Made by a program: the position numbers and the translations under genes. From the NCBI GenBank assembly GCA_030278955.1, contig JAOANR010000015.1, positions 35,062,487-35,126,486 on the forward strand: a stretch of 64,000 bases of DNA, given 5' to 3'. This DNA is from Hygrophila difformis. Taxonomy: Eukaryota; Streptophyta; Magnoliopsida; Lamiales; Acanthaceae. This document shows positions 49,170 to 58,020 of the stretch, piece after piece. The notes under the pieces are model-generated. The model saw only the letters and a program-made list of their open reading frames with translations. It did no database searches and was not told the origin of the DNA. The first letter of the stretch is position 1; every line of letters starts with the position of its first letter.

Positions 49170-50462
49170 AGTTGATTCCATCATTACGAGATTCAGACAC
49201 CTCAGAGAAAACCTAGAGGAGCTATCAAAGCATTTTGGACTGCTCGAGATCAATGCACGAGCAGCTGGCCAAATACAACAGAGTGATGTGGACATGGTCC
49301 GCAACACTATACGGACCTCCCATATAGCAATGACAGCGCTATGGGAAACAGTATTAGAGCCAATCAGAAGTTGTCAGCTTCTATGGTAAACAAAGAGAAA
49401 TGTGCCCAAAAAGCTAAGGTGATCACATATGAAGAAGCAGATTCAAGCACTGCTTCAAAGGAACCATTGTCGGATACCGACAAAAATGTTGAGCAAGAGG
49501 AAAGTCACATTTCCGAAAGTTCAAGTCAACCCACTGCCTCTGGAGTAAAAGAGGAAAAAAATAACCTTAGGCCAATGACAGGCACCTCTAAGGTTAATTC
49601 AGAAGAGAATGTCATTTCTACAGCCTGGTTGGACTACCAAGGAAAATGGGAACAACTGGTTTCCAAAAAGGGAATTAACCCCAGCAAGACGGTGATCGAA
49701 ACATTCGGAAGATACAACAGGGTCTGGATGCTCGAGGGATCAAATCCAGAAGAGGTTCGAAAGTGGTATGATTTTGGCTCATTAGCATCGGTTCATACTA
49801 CATCACAAGGGTTTCCGGAAATTGAAAAACTTCCGGGATGGATAAGTAGCGCAGTGCACGAATCATGGCAGAACAACCCGCACCTGCAAAGAGGAGATAT
49901 TCTGGAGCTTAAGTTCATTTCGGAAGCACCAGACATAGTCGGGAAAGGTTCTTATCCGGTCTTTCACTTTATTAAATTACAAAGACCTGATATGATTGCC
50001 CTCAACAGAGTTAAGTCTATGGATGAGAAGGCACCATTGGTATCTTCAATGACCGAAGATGAGATCTCCACCAGACGAGCATGGGGATTTTGGGTCTGTC
50101 TCACAGAGATGGAAAAGGTCAAATATCCATTTAAAATCTTTTCCAATAATTTAAATAGATCGTTCCTGGTTAATTCTTCAACAGGGAAAAGCACGGAGTT
50201 TGCGGAAACCTCTTTTGAAAAGAAAATGTTACTCATCTGGGAAAATAAGTTGCCAGCAACGGAGTCTACTAGAATAGAGGCATGCAACATGATGCATGTT
50301 GGGCAATGGGATAATCACATATGCCCATATTGCGTGGAACAGGAAAAACCCCTATTCGGTACAAAGATTCGGGTAACCCAAAAGAAAGCCGAATCTGGAC
50401 AAGATAAAGGAAGAAACGTCCAAAAAACTTTCACAAGTCCAAGTGAAAACAGCTGGATGTAA
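49156..50462 (+). pseudogene. Last caulimovirid frame (position of the inclusion-body/transactivator protein)
   Basis: It starts at ATG 49156 with a helical, probably coiled-coil stretch. It shifts frame at about 49341-49389 and then runs open for 373 codons to 50462. Position after RNase H and before the promoter is that of the viroplasmin/transactivator in solendo-, cavemo- and caulimoviruses. Sequence support for that function is weak. A possible zinc-binding CPYC follows HVGQWDNHI near the end. It is the least damaged part of the relic. Confidence 0.5.
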
Positions 50463-50533
50463 GAGAAAGAGAGGTGTCGGCAAAGACCCTACAATAATGG
50501 CCGACAAAGTAGAGATGGGCAGTTGGCAAGGGC

Positions 50534-50700
50534 ATGTGACGAGTTGACAAAGGAGCCCACTAGCAATAATTCTGGCAGAATAATAATGTAGGCTGGAATC
50601 CAAGGCAAGTGACGTCATTGCGTTCGTCACAATAAATTAGAGTTTGTTTGGAGTCCGTGATTGAAGTCTGCGGACGCCTATAAATAGAAGAGATTGAAAC
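50534..50700 (+). promoter_or_regulatory. Pararetroviral pregenomic-RNA promoter remnant
   Basis: TATAAATA at 50679-50686 is preceded by TGACGTCA at 50610-50617, an inverted TGACG (CGTCA) at about 50625 and another TGACG near 50536. Spaced TGACG motifs about 60-70 bp before the TATA box resemble the as-1 element of the CaMV 35S promoter, bound by TGA bZIP factors. Its place after the last frame fits the large intergenic region of caulimovirids. Confidence 0.6.
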
Positions 50701-51514
50701 AGATGGAATGCATCAGAAATCCTCTCAACTCTTCAAAATAATAAGTTGTATTTCCTTTCTGAAAAATTTCCTTTCTGTATTTGTTTTTCATATGGGGTCA
50801 GTCCCCAGAGTCAAGCATCCTCATATATGAGGAGCTAAGTGCCTGTCTTTCTCCATTAGGAGAAATATTTCTGTAATATTTTTAATATTTCTTCAATAAT
50901 ATCCAGGCTTCCAGAATTCCAAATATTCCAATAAGTTAGTTAAAAAATCTTTATCCAATACCTTGTTACGTCCTAAGGTAGGAAACGAAATAGGATTGTG
51001 TTGTTTGTTGCTGAAGGAGCCAAGGATCGGTGAACCATCAGTCGCGGCTGCGTGGTTGGAGGAAGTCCGTAAAATCCCGGAGCTTAGAAAACCCGGAAGC
51101 AAGGCGGTCGAACCCAATGTATGAAATTTAGTGCTTAATTTAATTATCGGAAGCATGATGGGCTGTCATTGGACTAATTTAAATGAAAAATCTTAAGTTG
51201 GGGTAAAAAGAGAATAAGGCTAAAGTTAGAAGTCAACTGTTGGGGTGAAAGTATAATAAATCAAAGTTGGTAGGGTCAATGGTAATTTGAAAAGTCTACA
51301 TGGCCTAGATCTGATCAAAGCTGGTTTCTAATGGCCTAAAATTTAAAAAAAAATGAAGTTTTAATAGCCCAAAACTGGAATAGGTGCCTTCTCATGGCCT
51401 ATTTTATTAATTACCTCATTTTTTATTTAGTTTAGCAAAAGTATCTGAAAATAAAATAAAAAAAATTGAAAATTGTGTTTTATATGTGCATAAAGTGACT
51501 GATCTATTCCAGGA

Positions 51515-52369
51515 TGGGTTTCTTTGGCGCATTGGTAATGGTGAGAGTAATATTTGGCACAATAAATGATTAAAGGGTGGTCCTATCGCGCCTCGAATTC
51601 CCTTTGTGCATATTGTGGATTCGGAATTACGCATTAAAGATGTCTATAGCAATGGCAGGTTGCGTTGGGACACCTTGTATGCTCTTGTTTCTGGATGACA
51701 TCAAGCGTGAAGCACTTGAATTTGGGCCTGTCTCTCTACATGCCACTGCCAGAGATCAATGGTCCTGGTCGGACTGCTACCAATGGTAGATACTCGGTGA
51801 AAACTATCTATGCTTGGATTCTTAAGCGGTGTAAATTGCATAATGACAGATCATCGGCATGGACTTGGAAGATCCCGGCTCCAGAAAAGGTTAAATTTTT
51901 AGTTTGTTTGGCTGCCAACAATGCTATTCCCACTAACTAATTGAGACATGATCCAGGCCTTGCAACTTTTGCTAATTGCAACATATGTAGAGGGGATATT
52001 GAATCTATTAAGCACTTTTTATTTTTTTTTTCCTTTGCCATTGGACTATTGCTGCTTGGAATTCTATTGGTGGGTATCCTCCTTATCAATGGATCGAGTC
52101 TAACATGGAGATTGGCGCGATTCTTGCTAGTATGAGAGGCCGATGGATAGGTGTGCATTGGGCTTTAATCTGGTGCCTTTGGAGAAGTAGAAACGCCAAA
52201 ATATTTCGAGCGGAGGAATGCCGCGTAGATGAGACGATTAGGCAAGCCAAATTCCTTAGGGAAGCTTATGACGGGGTTTATGGCCGCGACCCTAAAAGAA
52301 AGGAGCTTCGTTTGGTTACGTGGAATCCCTAGTTCCAGCACGGATCCATCCTTCATGTGGATAGTAGCT
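51515..52369 (+). pseudogene. L1-type LINE, 5'-truncated: zinc-binding RT domain
   Basis: Plus-strand remnants in several frames match the region after the RT of plant LINEs: GFLWRIGNGESNIWHN, GRYSVKTIYAWIL, WTWKIPAPEKVKFLVCLAA and CNICRGDIESIKHFL with the Cys/His pattern of zf-RVT. Frameshifts are common. The left end is truncated. It is interrupted at 52369 by a copia element and resumes at 57249. Confidence 0.75.
52365..52369. repeat. Target site duplication TAGCT, left copy
   Basis: The five bases TAGCT directly before the 5' LTR equal the five bases after the 3' LTR (57244-57248). 5-bp duplications are standard for copia integrases. Removing the element and one copy restores the LINE reading frame. 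Confidence 0.9.
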
Positions 52370-52642
52370 TGTTGAAGAACAAAGTGAAGAATAAAGCTGA
52401 ATCGTGCCTGATGGAGGAACAAAGTGAAGAAGAAGGAAGCAGTACTACTGATACAGATAGATAGGCTACTGGGCTAATTCTTGTCATGGGCTCTATTTGT
52501 CATGGGCCTAGGTTTTCCTTTTAGATATGATATTCATTTATATTCTTTGAAACTGTATATAATCCCTTTACTCCAGGAAATAGAAGTGAGCACATTTCAT
52601 TCTGCGTATTATATTCTCTATTTCTGCAGTTCCTGTTTTTCA
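52370..52642 (+). repeat. 5' LTR of the copia element
   Basis: 273 bp, from TGTTGAAGAAC to TTCCTGTTTTTCA, with TG...CA ends. It shares all but four positions with the 3' LTR. AACTGTATATAATCCC near 52550 may be its TATA region. Confidence 0.95.
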
Positions 52643-52654
52643 TGGTATCAGAGC
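52643..52654 (+). promoter_or_regulatory. Copia primer-binding site
   Basis: TGGTATCAGAGC follows the 5' LTR without a gap and is complementary to initiator tRNA-Met, the usual copia primer. Confidence 0.9.
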
Positions 52655-52786
52655 AATCAAAATCCTTGGGCATTCGATTTCTCTGATTTCGTTTTATATT
52701 TTTTCTGTGGGATCTTAGATCTATTGATCTATCGTTTTTCCTTTTGTTTTTTGATCCTCTGTTTCTGGATCTACTAAATTCCTCCA

Positions 52787-53773
52787 ATGGCTGGAGTTGA
52801 TACTGAAAAGAGTGTTATCTCTGCAGAAACTTAGGCTGCAGTGGAAGCAGCGGCTCAGGCAGCTGCCAATGCTGTTATGAGACCTACGAAACCACTGCCA
52901 ATGGCTTTAAAATTAGCTAGTTGTGATAACCCTACTCTGACTCTATCCTGTGTTCCACTTACCAGCTCCAACTATGTTATATGGAGTAAGGGAGTGTGGA
53001 CATCTCTTGTTGCCAAACATAAAATTGGTTTTATAACTGGGGCTGTGCCAAAACCTGTTGTTGGATCATCTGAACATGATGCCTGGTTGGCTGTAGATGC
53101 CATGATCCGGACTTGGTTGAGAAATTCAATCAGTCCAAATCTTCAAGGGGCATATGTATTTGCATCCACAGCAAAGGAGTTATGGGATAATCTTAAAGAA
53201 AAATATGGTCAATTCAATGGTGTGGTCGTGTCTAGGTTGAAAAGATTGATTGCTGAATTGCAGCAAGGAGACGATCAGTTGTCTGTATACTATACAGGGC
53301 TGCAGCAACTGTAGGATGAACTCTTAAGCATTGATCCACCATTCACATGCTCTTGCCCTGATGCTATTCAAAAAGGGCAAGAGAGACTGCATCAGGAACA
53401 ACTAATCCAGTTCCTGAATGGTTTAAACAACTCATATGAAGTGATGAGAAACCAGATTCTCCTTATGGATCCACTACCCTCAGTTGGAAAAGCCTACTCT
53501 ATGTTGTTACAAGTAGAGCAACAGAAAGAGAACCAAATAACTATTGAACAAGGGATCTTCGCTATTGATCTCAAAAAAGGAGATACTAGAAAACCATTTG
53601 ATAAGAAGAAATGGGTTGACAAGAAGAATATGGTTTGTGACTTCTGCAAAAGGAAAGGACACACGAGGGAGACATGCTTTAAGCTACATGGCACTCCTAC
53701 TTGGTTCAAGGAACTCCAAGAGCAAAAGGGCAACAAGGTGGTAAATGCTGTTATTGAGGAAAAAAAGAGATGA
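52787..53773 (+). pseudogene. Copia gag
   Basis: The frame starts with MAGVDTEKSV at 52787. It holds the UBN2/gag-polypeptide pattern (NYVIWSKGVWTSL, DAWLAVDAMIRTWL, LWDNLKEKYGQ) and the zinc knuckle CDFCKRKGHTRETCFKLHG. Two in-frame TAG stops, at 52832-52834 and 53312-53314, break it. Both look like single transitions: a Gln codon in the Ala/Glu-rich start, and a Trp codon in LQQL(W)DELL. Confidence 0.85.
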
Positions 53774-55340
53774 ATTCAAGCACAAGGCAGATTTAGTAGA
53801 CATCAGTGCCTTAGTTAAAACAGAAGTTCAAAAGTTGCTGGCCAAAAACTCAACTGACACACCATTGGATTTCTCAGGTAATATCTTTTCTTCTTGCTCT
53901 TTTATATTTGGCAAAGAGGCTTGGCTCATTGACAGTGGTGCTTCATGCCATATTTGTGTGAATTCTAACCTATTTACTTCCTTAAAACCCTTAAACACAG
54001 CAAAAATCCTCCTACCAAATGGCTCTATCACAACCGTAACCCAAACTGGAACCATATATTTGACTCAAAAACTTACTTTAAAAAATGTTTACTATGGCTG
54101 AGGGAACAAGGAAGGGAAGTCTATATTTCATCAACCTTGAATCAGAACCACCTCTTCTCATTCAAACCGCCCTTACTATCCCTAAATCCAATAAAGAAAT
54201 GTCCCTGTGGCACAAAAGATTAGGTCATACTTCTGAGGCAGTTTTAAATGTTTTGTTTCCTAATTCCAAAATAAATTGTAAGCCTTGTGATGTATGTCAC
54301 ATGGCTAAACAACATAGACTACCTTTTGTTAAAAACTCCTCTTCTGTTGATAAACAATTTGATTTGGTTCATGTTGATCTTTGGGGGCCATACAAAACTA
54401 GTACTTGTGCTGGTTGTCACTACTTTCTTACCTTTGTTGATGATTTCAGTCGTGCAACATGGACTGTCCTGCTATCCAATAAAGCATCTGTAAGCAAGCC
54501 ATAGAAATATTTCTCAAAATGATCAAAACCCAATTTGAGTGTAATGTGAACATTATGAGGAGTGACAATGGGACAGAATTTGTAAATGAAACCACCAAAA
54601 CCATTTTCCACAACCATGGTATTATCCACCAACTTACATGCCCCTACAGCCCCCAACAAAATGGAAGAGTGGAAATTAAACACAAACATTTGCTTCAAAT
54701 AACTAGGCCCATTATGTTCCAAGCTGGTTTGCCAAAACATTTTTGGGGTGATGCTCTCAAATATGCCACTTATATCCTCAACAGGCTGCCTACTCCAATC
54801 CTAAATTGGTCTTCCCCATATGAGAAATTGTATAACTAATCCCCTGATCTTTCTAACCTCAAAGTGTTTGGTTGTCTATGCTATGTGTCCACCCTTGGTC
54901 CTTCTCGGAATAAACTTGAACCCAGAGCTCATAAATGTATTCATTTGGGGCACCTCAGTGATCATAAAGGCTATAGAGTGTATGGCCTTGACAGTCACAA
55001 GTATATCATCTCCAGGGATATAGTTCTCTATGAAGATAATTTTCCCTATAAATCTGTCATTTCCCAGCCTGTTCCTAAAAATCCTAATAATGACAGTTTC
55101 TTATATCACTCTGCACCACTTGATTTTCTTGAGTTTCCTGATATGTCTGAAAGTCAATTTTCCTACCTAGATCAGCCTGTGCCTATGCCTGCCAACACAG
55201 AAACCCAAAATCTCCCATTCCCAGCTGAAAATCAATCCACTTCTTCCCCAAATCATCCTGAATCTGAACCTGAACCCCATTCAGAACCTCAATTACCCTC
55301 TGACCCTACACCAAGGCCCAAACGAAACAGAAAAACCTGC
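53745..55340 (+). pseudogene. Copia protease and integrase region
   Basis: A frameshift in the A-run at 53759-53767 leads into the protease (WLIDSGASCHIC). Near 54090 the frame jumps and the usual stretch before the pre-integrase domain is missing, so there is an internal deletion. The integrase has the zinc-binding LWHKRLGH...CDVC, and the catalytic triad region DLWGPY, SDNGTEF and GRVEIKHKHLL. Further breaks: a frameshift near 54500, TAA at 54837-54839 and a frameshift near 55340. Confidence 0.85.
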
Positions 55341-55344
55341 CTGG

Positions 55345-56481
55345 ATGCAAGACTATGTCTGCTCCTCTCCACTTCTCACCACTTTACCCTCAGCACCTTT
55401 ATGGCATTTTGCATTAACTGTTGGTATCCAAGAGCCTTTGTCTTATATGCAGGCCAAGAAAGAAGAGGTGTGGAGACAAGCAATGGAAGAGGAGTTGGAA
55501 GCTTTAAAGAAAAATCAAACTTGGATATACACTGAATTACCTCATGGGAAGAGACCAATATCATGTAAATGGATCTACAAGGTGAAAAAAAATGCAGATG
55601 GGAGCTTCCAGAGGTGCAAAGCCAGGCTTGTTGCAAAGGGATATCTACAAATCCCTGGACAAGATTACAAGGACTCCTTTGCACCAGTGGCAAAGGTAGT
55701 CACCGTCAGACTATTTCTGGGAATAGCAGCTAATAGGTCTTGGGAGGTGCATCAGCTGGATGTAAATAATGCATTCTTGCATGGCAGTTTAGATGAAGAT
55801 GTTTACATGATTCCACCTCAAGGATGCAGCTCACCCCCTGAAAAAGTTTGTAAATTGCTAAAGTCCCTGTATGGCCTTAAACAGGCACCAAGACAATGGT
55901 ACAAGGAATTCTCTTCGAAGCTTACAATGTACGGGTTCACCCAATCTGCCTTTGATCATTGTCTATTCACTCTTCATACACCTGACTACTTCTTAGCCCT
56001 CTTGGTTTATGTGGATGATGTTCTCATCACTGGTGATTCAACCGATGAAATAAACAGAGTCAAGGAATTCTTGGACAAAACATTCACAATCGAAAATCTT
56101 GGCCATGTTGATTACTTCTTAGGGATCCAGATAAGCAGAACCTCCGAAGGCCTGTTTGTGTCTCAACATCGATTTATAACTGACATTTTGGTTGAAACAG
56201 GCTTGCATGAGGCGAAACCCTGTCCTACTCCTTTCCCTACTGGCTGCAAATTGCAACAAGACATTGGTGAACCTTTGTCTAATCCAACACAGTATAGAAG
56301 AGTGGTGGGCAGGTTGCTATACCTCTCAATGTCTCGTCCTGACATCTGCTTTGCCGTGCAACAACTTTCCCAATACATGGATAAACCAACCAAGGTCCAC
56401 TGGAAAATGGCTCAAAGGGTTTTGAAATATCTAAAGGCAATCTCCACCTCCAGTTATTCTTCCCAGCCACAGGAGATATGA
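55345..56481 (+). pseudogene. Copia reverse transcriptase domain, open frame
   Basis: About 378 codons without interruption: [56 protein letters not shown], the catalytic YVDD (56008-56019), DYFLGIQI and RPDICFAV. All RT motifs are present, but the domain is cut off from its normal polyprotein by frameshifts on both sides, so it is classed as part of a dead element. Confidence 0.9.
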
Positions 56482-57066
56482 GTCTCGCAGTTTTCTCAGA
56501 TTCTGATTGGGGGTGCTGCTTAGACACTAGAAAGTCATTGACAGGTTTTTGTGTGCTTCTTGGCTCCTGCCTGATTTCTTGGAAAACAAAGAAACAATCT
56601 ACTGTGTCAAGATCTTCCACAGAAGTGGAATATCGAGCCCTTGCCTCTGCTGTTTCCGAAACCCTCTGGATAACCTATCTTCTTCGGGATTTTTCGAATC
56701 CCCATTGAGCTATCAATCCCTGTTTACTGTGACAACAAATCCACTATACTTATCATCCAAAACCCTACACACCATGAGAAAATGAAACACATTGATATCG
56801 ACTGTCATTTTGTCCGACATCACTACACCCTCGGATTAATTGAGCCTTCATATGTTCACACCTCCCATCAACTTGCCGATGTGTTCACCAAACCCCTGCC
56901 TATTAATAGGTTTCTTTCTTTCTTGGTCAAGCTGAATCTTGTGTCTCCACAGCTCCAGCTTGAGGGGGGGATGTTGAAGAACAAAGTGAAGAATAAAGCT
57001 GAATCGTGCCTGATGGAGGAACAAAGTGAAGAAGAAGGAAGCAATACTACTGATACAGATAGATAG
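56478..57066 (+). pseudogene. Copia RNase H
   Basis: Begins in a new frame: LAVFSDSDWGCCLDTRKSLT, ISWKTKKQSTVSRSSTEVEY, then a frame change near 56705 and KHIDIDCHFVRHH, QLADVFTKPLP. The last codons read into the 3' LTR. It is complete in motifs but split by the frameshift. Confidence 0.85.
56960..56971 (+). promoter_or_regulatory. Copia polypurine tract
   Basis: TTGAGGGGGGGA directly before the 3' LTR; the primer site for plus-strand DNA synthesis. Confidence 0.85.
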
Positions 57067-57243
57067 GCTACTGGGCTAATTCTTGTCATGGGCTCTATTT
57101 GTCATGGGCCTAGCTTTTCCTTTTAGATAGGATATTCATTTATATTCTTTGAAACTGTATATAATCCCTTTACTCCAGGAAATAGAAGTGAGCACATTTC
57201 ATTCTGTGTATTATATTCTCTATTTCTGCAGTTCCTGTTTTTA
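56972..57243 (+). repeat. 3' LTR of the copia element
   Basis: 272 bp. It differs from the 5' LTR by four substitutions (near the GAAGCA(G/A)TACT, CCTAG(G/C)TTTT, TAGATA(T/G)GAT and TCTG(C/T)GTAT positions) and lacks the C of the terminal CA. It is followed directly by TAGCT (57244-57248). Confidence 0.95.
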
Positions 57244-57248
57244 TAGCT

Positions 57249-57857
57249 CTCTTGGGAACCATGGTCCTGCTGGATTTGGTGGTGTGATTCGTACAGCGGA
57301 TGACCATTTGGAGGGCTTTTTGGGTTCGGTTGGGATTAAATCTAATTTTTTTGATGAAGTGCATGGTATCTGGAATGGTGTTAAGACTTAAGAGGCTTGG
57401 GGATCTTTGGAGTGGTTTCTGCTACTTGCCACTTGGATTCTTTGGAGGCTTTGAAACTCATTCAGGATGGTATTCAGTCTGATAATTCTCTATTCCCCAC
57501 AATGAGGAATATCTTGGATTTATTGGACGATTACTCGGGTTTTCATTGGTTCCATGTTTTGCGTGAGGATAACTCTATTGCTGACTCCCTTGCGAAGCGT
57601 GGTGTGTATTCAGAGGAGTTTTTCACGACTTGGGCTTTCCTTCCAAATGAGATGCAATCTATGCTTGCATCGGATATGGTGGGGCCTTGGTTTCAACGGA
57701 TTTAATGTTTCTTCTTTCTTTGTCTTTATTGCTTTCTTTTCTCCCATTTCTTTCTTTTTTTTTTTTTTTTTTGTGAGCTAGTTTGTAGTTTGTTTTTCTC
57801 TTTGTTTTATTTTCATTTCCTTTGCCACGCATGTTTTTGGTCTCCTACCCAAAAAAA
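57249..57857 (+). pseudogene. L1-type LINE, 3' part: RNase H-like domain and tail
   Basis: This continues the LINE interrupted at 52369. Joined across the TAGCT duplication, the frame reads VDSS-SLGNHGPAGFGGVIR, the start of the RNase H-like (RVT_3) domain. After a frameshift near 57390 come the parts SLEALKLIQDG and WFHVLREDNSIADSLAKRG, with a stop at 57703-57705. A T-rich 3' UTR and a short A run at 57851-57857 mark the 3' end. Confidence 0.75.
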
Positions 57858-58020
57858 TCATGCAATAATGAAGAGGTAATTAATAATAAAAAAATTATTA
57901 CAAAAATTTAATTACTTATAAATTCTTTTTCGACCCAATAATAACAGTTTAAGTGTTTGACCAAAAGTGTGCCAAGGGTGAAATACCCGCAAGAAACCGA
58001 TCGAGGTTGCTGGGTCGTGA

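Larger units (their letters stand above)
43895..51150 (+). mobile_element. Endogenous caulimovirid (pararetrovirus), near full length, decayed
   Basis: Order along the plus strand: primer-binding site, short leader frame, coat-protein region with CCHC zinc knuckle, movement-protein region, aspartic protease, reverse transcriptase, RNase H, a further large frame, then a TATA promoter region. Coat and movement regions before the polymerase, followed by a separate late frame, resemble solendo- and cavemoviruses. This genus-level placement is tentative. Integrase is absent, as in all caulimovirids. Coat, protease, RT and RNase H contain stops or frameshifts, so this is a relic rather than a replicating virus. 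Its right boundary with the inverted repeat is approximate. Confidence 0.85.
43638..51415. mobile_element. TIR-bounded unit enclosing an endogenous pararetrovirus
   Basis: The left arm (43638 to about 43835) begins GGTAATGTTTAAAAAGGGTC and the right arm (about 51215-51415), inverted, begins GGTAATTAATAAAATAGGCC. Inward the two share AGAAGG, TTCCA, a TTTTAGGCC-type block, CCAT.AGAAAC and TAGGCCATG..GACTT, at roughly 70 percent identity over about 200 bp. Everything between them is caulimovirid sequence. No convincing target duplication was found, so the exact ends are tentative. No transposase is present. Confidence 0.55.
52370..57243 (+). mobile_element. Nearly complete Ty1/copia retrotransposon, mutated
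   Basis: The element is 4874 bp with two LTRs, a PBS, gag, protease, integrase, RT, RNase H and a polypurine tract in copia order, and a perfect TAGCT duplication. The LTRs differ by four substitutions and one terminal base, about 1.5 percent, so insertion is fairly recent. The coding region has several stops and frameshifts and an internal deletion, so the copy is not autonomous. RT is intact as a frame. The element sits inside a LINE. Confidence 0.95.

Noticed and set aside
43895..51150. Interpretation as a Ty3/gypsy retrotransposon
   Set aside because: No integrase and no LTRs. The DSGSG protease, movement-protein position, late frame and promoter after the last frame fit a caulimovirid.
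52370..57243. Many coding lesions compared with only about 1.5 percent LTR divergence, suggesting the copy was already dead when it inserted
   Set aside because: A rough count of expected neutral nonsense and indel changes over 4.3 kb is of the same order, so the contrast is not convincing without a family consensus.
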